Shown here: one piece after another, positions 58,797 through 64,000 of the stretch
How positions within the stretch are numbered: the stretch's first letter is position 1
Layout: each line of letters opens with the position of its first letter
DNA from: Nocardioides deserti
Lineage (GTDB): Bacteria > Actinomycetota > Actinomycetes > Propionibacteriales > Nocardioidaceae
Length of the DNA: 64,000 nucleotides
NCBI RefSeq assembly: GCF_014266025.1
Contig: NZ_JACMYC010000016.1
Span: 1-64,000, forward strand
Direction: 5' to 3'
Made by a program: the position numbers and the translations under genes
Notes under the pieces: generated by a model
The model's database searches: none
The model's input: only the letters and a program-made list of their open reading frames with translations
What the model was told of the DNA's origin: nothing

Positions 58797-58828
58797 GTGA
58801 GGTCCGTCGGCGCCCCGATGAACCTGAC
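58797..58828. repeat. 32-bp palindromic element, copy 2
   Basis: Same length and layout as copy 1, 27 of 32 positions identical: arms GTGAGGTCCGTCG (58797-58809) and CGATGAACCTGAC (58816-58828) around GCGCCC. Pairing within this copy is less perfect, but several changes relative to copy 1 keep partial pairing. Confidence 0.7.
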
Positions 58829-58859
58829 GGCCATCCGCGCCCCGCCGCAGTCGAGAGAC

Positions 58860-60671
58860 TCAGCTGGCCGAGGGCAGCGAGTCCGCGCCGCTGGCGGGCA
58901 GCGGGTCGACGGCGGTCTCGCCGGCCCGCAGGAACCGCCCGGTCCGCTCGCGACCGAGGACGTCGGCGGCCCGCCCGTCGCGCCAGACGGTGCGACCACC
59001 GACCATGACGAGCGGGACGGTGGCGTCGTTGCGGTTGACCATCCGCGACAGCCCGCCGTACTGGTCGACCGGCGCCTCGGCGTACTCCTCCAGGGAGGCG
59101 TCGAGCCGCTCGGGGTCGACGACGAGGAGGTCGGCGCGGTCGCCGACGCGCAGGTGGCCGGCGTCGAGGTCGTACCACTCGGCGAGCTCGCCGGTCATCC
59201 GGTGCACGGCCTGCTCGACGCTGAGGAACGGCTTGCCGGCCTTCTCGGCGTCGTGGACGTGCTTGAGCAGCCGCAGCCCGACGTTGTAGAAGGCCATGTT
59301 GCGCAGGTGGGCGCCGGCGTCGGAGAAGCCCATCTGGATGCTCGGCGTCTGCGCCATCTTCTGCAGGATCTTCGGGCGGTGGTTGGAGATCGTGGTCCGC
59401 CAGCGCAACGCGGTGCCGTGCTCGAGCACGAGGTCGAGGAACGCGTCGACGGGGTGCGCGCCGCCGCGCTCGACGCCGACCTGGCCGAAGGACTTGCCGA
59501 CCACCGAGGCGTCCGGGCACTCGACGATCTCGGCGTCGAAGAAGTCGCGGTGCCACACGCGCGGGCCGTACTTCGACTCGTAGTCCTTGCGGAACCGGGC
59601 GCGGTACGCCGGGTCGCGCATGAGCTCGTCGCGGGCGAGCTTCTCCTGCAGGTGCAGCGCGGCCGCGCCGGCCCCGAACTCCTCGAAGATCACCAGGTCG
59701 ATGCCGTCGGCGTACACCTCGAACGGCACCGGCAGGTGCTGCCAGCGGAAGTCCGCCCCCAGCCGGTTGACCACCCCGCCGAGCAGGCGCATCAGGTGGA
59801 TGATGAACGGGATCGCCTTGATGTCGGCGGCCGAGAGCAGGCTGGTCTTCAGCGGCTTGCGCCCCATCCCGAACAGCTTCAGCCCGATCGAACCCAGCGC
59901 CTGGGTGACGATCGTGTGCGGGTGGGTGGCGTCGGGGCCGGCCTGGAGCGCGCGGCCGCGGCGGCGCAGCACGTCGCGCAGGCGACGCATCTCGTGGCCC
60001 TTCGCGTACGTCGACGGCAGGGTGCGCGAGCGGCACAGGTCGCCGTCGAGCTTGTCGAAGAGCAGCTGCTGGGCCGACATGCCGATGAAGCCGGCGTCGA
60101 GCGCCTCGGTGAGCATCCGCTCCATCCGGTCCAGCTCGCTGCGCGTCGGGCGGACGTCGTCGCGGGTGGCGCGGTCCAGCCCCATGGTGGCGGCGCGCAT
60201 GTCGGAGTGGCCGATGAACGAGGCGAGGTTCGGGCCGAGCGGGAGCGACTCCAGCGCGGCGACGTACTCCTCGGCGGAGCGCCACGTCTTGTGCGCGCCG
60301 ACCGAGCGGATGACGTGCTGCCGGGGGATCGCCTCGACGCGGCCGAAGAGGTCGCCGGCGTCGACCGCGTCCACGTGGACGGTCGAGAGCGAGCACGACC
60401 CGAGCAGGATCGTGGTGACGCCGTGCCGCAGCGACTCCTCGAGCGTCGGCCCCTCGAGCACCTCGACGTCGTAGTGGGTGTGGATGTCGACCATCCCCGG
60501 CATGACCCACTGCCCGGTGGCGTCGACGACCTCGGGGCAGCCGGACTCGTCGAGCGGCTCGGCCGAGACCGCGGCGACCCGACCGCCGCGCAGCCCGAGG
60601 TGCCGCACCGCCGACGGCGCCCCCGTCCCGTCGAACCAGCGGCCGCCCTTGATGATCGTGTCGTAGGTCAC
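58860..60671 (-). CDS. N-acyl-D-amino-acid deacylase-like amidohydrolase
   Basis: 603 residues. YDTIIKGGRWFDGTGAPS at the N-terminus, VMPGMVDIHTHYDVEVL (metal HxH) and GVTTILLGSCS, the D-aminoacylase hallmarks; later ISNHRPKILQKM, MGFSDAGAHLRNM (catalytic Asp) and ADLLVVDPERLD. GTG 60671 begins at the conserved first strand; a TTG at 60722 overlapping the gabT stop is possible, longer extensions are shadows of gabT. Substrate uncertain; could deacylate an N-acylated amine or amino acid of the pathway. Confidence 0.86.
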   Translation of the reverse strand: MTYDTIIKGGRWFDGTGAPSAVRHLGLRGGRVAAVSAEPLDESGCPEVVDATGQWVMPGMVDIHTHYDVEVLEGPTLEESLRHGVTTILLGSCSLSTVHVDAVDAGDLFGRVEAIPRQHVIRSVGAHKTWRSAEEYVAALESLPLGPNLASFIGHSDMRAATMGLDRATRDDVRPTRSELDRMERMLTEALDAGFIGMSAQQLLFDKLDGDLCRSRTLPSTYAKGHEMRRLRDVLRRRGRALQAGPDATHPHTIVTQALGSIGLKLFGMGRKPLKTSLLSAADIKAIPFIIHLMRLLGGVVNRLGADFRWQHLPVPFEVYADGIDLVIFEEFGAGAAALHLQEKLARDELMRDPAYRARFRKDYESKYGPRVWHRDFFDAEIVECPDASVVGKSFGQVGVERGGAHPVDAFLDLVLEHGTALRWRTTISNHRPKILQKMAQTPSIQMGFSDAGAHLRNMAFYNVGLRLLKHVHDAEKAGKPFLSVEQAVHRMTGELAEWYDLDAGHLRVGDRADLLVVDPERLDASLEEYAEAPVDQYGGLSRMVNRNDATVPLVMVGGRTVWRDGRAADVLGRERTGRFLRAGETAVDPLPASGADSLPSAS

Positions 60672-60718
60672 GTCCGGATCGAACCCGCCCCGCTCGATTC
60701 GGTCAAGCCAGACGCGCG

Positions 60719-62083
60719 TCAAGCGGTTGCGCGGAACCCGTCGGCGACGACGTCGAAGGCCTCGTGCAGCAGCGCGTCGGAGATGGCCAGCGGCGGGAGG
60801 AACCGGAAGACGTTGCCCCAGGTGCCGCAGGTCAGCGTGACGACGCCCTGCTGGTGGCAGTACGCCGAGACGGCGGCGGCGCGCACGGGGTCGGGCTCGG
60901 TGGTGCCGGGCTCGCACAGCTCGATCGCCATCATCGCCCCGCGGCCCCGGACGTCGCCGATGACCGGGTGCTCGGCCTGCAGCGTCTCGAGCCGCCCGCG
61001 CATCAGCGCGCCGATGTCCCGGGCCCGGCCGACGAGGTCCCCGGCGCGCATCTCCTCGATCGCGCCGAGCGCCGCGGCGCAGGCCAGCGGGTTGCCGCCG
61101 TAGGTGCCGCCGAGCCCGCCGACGTGGACGGCGTCCATGAGGTCGGCGCGGCCGGTGACCGCGGCGAGCGGCAGGCCGCCGGCGATGCCCTTGGCGGTCG
61201 TCACCAGGTCCGGCACGACGCCCTCGTGGTCGCTCGCGAACCAGTCGCCGGTGCGGCAGAAGCCGGACTGGATCTCGTCGGCGATGAAGACGACGTCGTG
61301 GGCCCGGCACCACTCGGCGAGGGCCGGCAGGAAGCCGGGCGCCGGCTCGACGAAGCCGCCCTCGCCCTGCACCGGCTCGATGACCACGCAGGCCAGGTTG
61401 GTGGCGCCGACCTGCTTCTCGATCACGTCGACGGCCCGCCGGGCCGCCTCCTCGCCGGACAGCCCGTCGCGGAACGGGTAGGACATCGGGGCGCGGTAGA
61501 CCTCGCCGGCGAACGGCCCGAAGCCGTGCTTGTAGGGCATGTTCTTCGCCGTCATCGCCATCGTGAGGTTCGTGCGGCCGTGGTAGGCGTGGTCGAAGAC
61601 GACCACCGCGTCCCTGCCGGTCGCCACGCGGGCGATCTTGACGGCGTTCTCGACCGCCTCGGCGCCGGAGTTGAACAGGGCCGACTTCTTCGCGTGGTCG
61701 CCCGGCGTGAGCTCCGCGAGCCGCTCGCACACGTCGACGTAGCCGTCGTACGGCGTGACCATGAAGCAGGTGTGCGTGAACGCCTCGAGCTGCGCCGAGA
61801 CGCGCTCGACGACCGCCGGGGCGGCGTTGCCCACGGTCGTCACGGCGATGCCGGAGCCGAGGTCGATCAGCGAGTTGCCGTCGACGTCCACGAGCACGCC
61901 GCCGCCGGCCGCGACGACGAAGACCGGCAGCGTCGTGCCCACACCGTCGGCGACGTGGGCGCGCTTGCGCTCGAGCCGCTCCAGCGAGAGCGGCCCGGGG
62001 ATCTCGGTGACCAGGCGGCGCTCCTGGGGGAGGCCGGGCCCGCCCGTGGCCGGAGTCGTGCTGGGTGCGGACGTCGTCGTCAT
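60719..62083 (-). CDS. gabT: 4-aminobutyrate aminotransferase GabT
   Basis: 454 residues, class-III PLP enzyme. ALFNSGAEAVENAVKIAR, VFDHAYHGRTNLTMAMT, VVIEPVQGEGGFVEPAPGFL in part, FIADEIQSGFCRTG (PLP Asp) and Lys298 in TTAKGIAGGLPLAAV. TYGGNPLACAAAL and NVFRFLPPLAI complete the GabT pattern. Converts GABA and 2-oxoglutarate to succinate semialdehyde and glutamate, the last aminotransfer step of the polyamine route. Divergent from dxr. Confidence 0.93.
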   Translation of the reverse strand: MTTTSAPSTTPATGGPGLPQERRLVTEIPGPLSLERLERKRAHVADGVGTTLPVFVVAAGGGVLVDVDGNSLIDLGSGIAVTTVGNAAPAVVERVSAQLEAFTHTCFMVTPYDGYVDVCERLAELTPGDHAKKSALFNSGAEAVENAVKIARVATGRDAVVVFDHAYHGRTNLTMAMTAKNMPYKHGFGPFAGEVYRAPMSYPFRDGLSGEEAARRAVDVIEKQVGATNLACVVIEPVQGEGGFVEPAPGFLPALAEWCRAHDVVFIADEIQSGFCRTGDWFASDHEGVVPDLVTTAKGIAGGLPLAAVTGRADLMDAVHVGGLGGTYGGNPLACAAALGAIEEMRAGDLVGRARDIGALMRGRLETLQAEHPVIGDVRGRGAMMAIELCEPGTTEPDPVRAAAVSAYCHQQGVVTLTCGTWGNVFRFLPPLAISDALLHEAFDVVADGFRATA

Positions 62084-62127
62084 GCCGGAAGCGTAGGCGT
62101 GCTCCGCGTCACACGGGACCCGGCTGG

Positions 62128-62133
62128 GAGACT
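62128..62133 (+). promoter_or_regulatory. -10-like GAGACT before dxr
   Basis: GAGACT ends 6 nt before the GTG of dxr in the 56-bp gap to the divergent gabT, consistent with a leaderless start. Confidence 0.35.
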
Positions 62134-62139
62134 GTTTCG

Positions 62140-63234
62140 GTGACTGACCGCCGCGACATCGTCATCCTCGGCTCGACCGGCTCCATCGGCACCCAGGCCC
62201 TCGACCTGGTGCGCGCCAACCCGGACCGGTTCCGCGTCGTCGGGCTGACCGCCGGCGGGTCCAACCCCGACCTGTTCGAGCAGCAGGTCGCCGAGCTGCG
62301 GCCGGCGTACGCCGGCCTCGGTGAGGACGCGAGCGTCGAGGCGGCCTCGATGAGCGCGGACGTCGTCCTCAACGGCATCACCGGCGCCGTCGGCCTGCGC
62401 CCCACGCTCGCCGCGCTCGACGCCGGCACCACGCTCGCGCTCGCCAACAAGGAGTCCCTCGTCATGGGCGGCCCGCTGGTGCTGGAGCGCGCGCGACCGG
62501 GCCAGATCGTCCCGGTCGACTCCGAGCACTCGGCCGTGGCCCAGTGCCTGCGCGGCGGCGCCGCTTCCGAGGTACGCCGCCTGGTGCTCACCGCGAGCGG
62601 CGGGCCGTTCCGCGGCCGCACGCGCGCCGAGCTGGCCGAGGTGACGCCGGAGCAGGCGATGGCGCACCCGACGTGGGACATGGGCCCGGTCATCACCATC
62701 AACTCCGCGACCCTGGTCAACAAGGGGCTGGAGGTGATCGAGGCACACCTGCTCTTCGGCATCCCCTACGACCGGATCGAGGTCGTGGTGCACCCGACGA
62801 GCGTCGTGCACTCGATGGTGGAGTTCGTCGACGGCTCGACGCTGGTCCAGGCCAGCCCGCCGACGATGATGATCCCGATCGCGCTGGGTCTCGCCTGGCC
62901 CGACCGGGTCCCCGACGCCGCGCCGCCGGTCGACTGGACGAGGCAGGAGGCCTGGGAGTTCCACCCGCTCGACGACGAGGCGTTCCCCGCCGTCGCGCTG
63001 GCGCGGGCGGCGGGGAAGCAGGGTGCGACGGCGCCGGCGGTCTACAACGCGGCCAACGAGGTGTGCGTCGACGCCTTCCGCCGGGGCGCCCTGCGGTTCG
63101 TCGAGATCGTCCCCACGGTTCAGGCTGTTCTCAGCGAGCACGTCGTACCCTCGAACGAGCACCTCACCGTCGACGACGTCCTCGCCGCCGACGCCTGGGC
63201 CCGGTCCCGGGCGGAGGCGCTGCTCGAGCCGTGA
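62140..63234 (+). CDS. dxr: 1-deoxy-D-xylulose 5-phosphate reductoisomerase
   Basis: Second enzyme of the MEP isoprenoid pathway, 364 aa. NADPH motif LGSTGSIGTQALDL, ALANKESLVMGG, metal/substrate residues in VPVDSEHSAVAQ, LTASGGPFRG and MGPVITINSATLVNKGLEVI in part, and VVHPTSVVHSMVEF. GTG at 62140 is right before the first strand. Returns to the conserved cdsA-rlmN-dxr-rseP order after the accessory block. Confidence 0.96.
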   Translation: MTDRRDIVILGSTGSIGTQALDLVRANPDRFRVVGLTAGGSNPDLFEQQVAELRPAYAGLGEDASVEAASMSADVVLNGITGAVGLRPTLAALDAGTTLALANKESLVMGGPLVLERARPGQIVPVDSEHSAVAQCLRGGAASEVRRLVLTASGGPFRGRTRAELAEVTPEQAMAHPTWDMGPVITINSATLVNKGLEVIEAHLLFGIPYDRIEVVVHPTSVVHSMVEFVDGSTLVQASPPTMMIPIALGLAWPDRVPDAAPPVDWTRQEAWEFHPLDDEAFPAVALARAAGKQGATAPAVYNAANEVCVDAFRRGALRFVEIVPTVQAVLSEHVVPSNEHLTVDDVLAADAWARSRAEALLEP

Positions 63235-63278
63235 CCCACGGCTGACCGGACCGCCGCACGGACCCTGAACGGACCCGC

Positions 63279-64000
63279 ATGACCGCCCTGCTCTACCTCC
63301 TCGGCGTGGTGACCTTCGTGGTCGCGATCCTCGTCTCGATCGGCCTGCACGAGCTGGGCCACATGATCCCCGCGAAGGCGTTCGGCGGGAAGGTCACGCA
63401 GTACATGATCGGCTTCGGCCCGACCGTGTGGAGCAAGCGCGTCGGCGAGACCGAGTACGGCCTCAAGGCGATCCCGCTCGGCGGCTACGTGAAGATCATC
63501 GGGATGCTGCCGCCGGGCGCCGCCGCGGTCGCCGACGAGGTGACGTACGACGAGCACGGCCAGCAGGTCGTCCGGGTGCGGAAGTCGAACACCGGCATGT
63601 TCACCCAGCTCATCTCCGACGCACGTGCGGCGGAGTGGGAGCTGGTCCAGCCCGGCGACGACGAGCGGCTGTTCTACAAGATGCCGTGGTGGAAGAAGGT
63701 CGTCGTCATGGCCGGCGGCCCGACGGTCAACATCCTGATCGCCTTCGGCATCTACGCCTCGGTCTTCGGCACCTACGGCAACCCCGGTGACGTCGAGATC
63801 GAGCCGGTCGTCAGCTCGGTGCAGGAGTGCGTCGTCCCGGTCGAGGAGGACGGCCGGGTCTGCACCGCCGCCGACCCCGTGACCCCGGCCGTGCAGGCGG
63901 GGCTCGAGCCGGGCGACCGGTTCGTGGCCTTCAACGGCACCCGGATCGAGGACTGGCGCCAGCTGCAGGACCTCATCCGCGGCAACGACGACGGCCGCGC
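63279..64000 (+). CDS. rseP: Site-2 protease RseP-type zinc metalloprotease (3' end outside window)
   Basis: First 240 residues of an intramembrane zinc protease that cleaves anti-sigma factors and signal-peptide remnants. First helix carries the HExxH site (IGLHELGHMIPAK: His24, Glu25, His28); PLGGYVKIIGM follows, then a helix FGIYASVFGT and a PDZ domain (PAVQAGLEPGDRFVAFNGTR). Frame is open to the window end. Conserved neighbour of dxr. Confidence 0.95.
   Translation, partial: MTALLYLLGVVTFVVAILVSIGLHELGHMIPAKAFGGKVTQYMIGFGPTVWSKRVGETEYGLKAIPLGGYVKIIGMLPPGAAAVADEVTYDEHGQQVVRVRKSNTGMFTQLISDARAAEWELVQPGDDERLFYKMPWWKKVVVMAGGPTVNILIAFGIYASVFGTYGNPGDVEIEPVVSSVQECVVPVEEDGRVCTAADPVTPAVQAGLEPGDRFVAFNGTRIEDWRQLQDLIRGNDDGR

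Noticed and set aside
60672..61730. In-frame upstream extension of the D-aminoacylase-like gene.
   Set aside because: The extension runs through gabT in another frame and has no domain; the family starts at YDTIIKGG.
1..64000. CRISPR arrays, tRNA or rRNA genes, insertion sequences.
   Set aside because: No regularly spaced repeats, no cloverleaf-like T-arm patterns and no transposase motifs were found on reading both strands.

Overview
The window is a very GC-rich (about 70% by eye), densely packed actinobacterial chromosome segment. The gene order smc-ftsY-amtB-glnK-glnD-ffh-rpsP-khpA-rimM-trmD-rplS-lepB-rnhB-DUF2469 ... yraN-comM-dprA-xerC ... rpsB-tsf-pyrH-frr-cdsA-rlmN ... dxr-rseP is the conserved actinobacterial arrangement. 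The family content (DUF2469, CxxC-poor RimM/KhpA block, Ala/Glu-rich ribosomal protein tails, many GTG starts) fits a member of the Nocardioidaceae such as Nocardioides; that placement is inference, since no 16S gene lies in the window. No tRNA, rRNA, CRISPR array, transposase or prophage was seen.

Region by region: (1) 1-11.6 kb holds the end of smc, a hotdog thioesterase, the SRP receptor ftsY, the ammonium module amtB-glnK-glnD preceded by a GlnR-like box, the cstA-ybdD carbon-starvation/peptide-pyruvate transporter pair on the other strand, and SRP ffh with a coupled NYN-domain gene. (2) 11.9-15.3 kb is accessory: an amidohydrolase, an orphan ABC-type substrate-binding lipoprotein and a small membrane protein. 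(3) 15.4-20.6 kb is the ribosome/RNA-maturation and secretion block, in which TrmD carries a C-terminal GNAT acetyltransferase domain. (4) 20.6-25.2 kb has two TadE/TadG-like pairs without any Tad motor; the first pair is visibly poorer in GC than its surroundings. (5) 25.3-30.1 kb is yraN-comM-dprA (DNA uptake/processing), xerC and a secreted M23 peptidase-like protein. (6) 30.2-36.3 kb is the translation and phospholipid block rpsB-tsf-pyrH-frr-cdsA-rlmN. (7) 36.4-62.1 kb is a 25.7-kb block lying between rlmN and dxr: a Tat-exported metallophosphoesterase, a LOG protein, a RIO kinase, a YeeE sulfur transporter, an M1 peptidase coupled to an AGE-family sugar isomerase gene broken by one in-frame TAG, a CPBP protease, then a polyamine uptake and degradation cluster. 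(8) 62.1 kb to the end resumes housekeeping with dxr and the start of rseP.

How the polyamine cluster probably works: an Lrp/AsnC regulator is divergent from a PotD-PotA-PotB-PotC importer; the imported polyamine could be deaminated by a class-III aminotransferase or by one of two FAD amine oxidase paralogues, the resulting aminoaldehyde oxidised by a 4-aminobutyraldehyde-type dehydrogenase, and GABA transaminated by GabT. A saccharopine-dehydrogenase-like protein and two amidohydrolases sit inside the cluster with unproven roles.

Regulatory sequence: ribosomal protein genes have recognisable promoters (TTCTGG or similar, 18-bp spacer, CAGACT/TAGGCT) far upstream of the start, leaving leaders of roughly 125-260 nt, whereas many housekeeping genes have TAGACT/GAGACT/TAGGGT only 6-8 nt before the start codon, as expected for leaderless transcripts. 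Several perfect GC-rich hairpins lie at gene ends, and two copies of a 32-bp palindromic element lie between the convergent genes at 58.7-58.9 kb.
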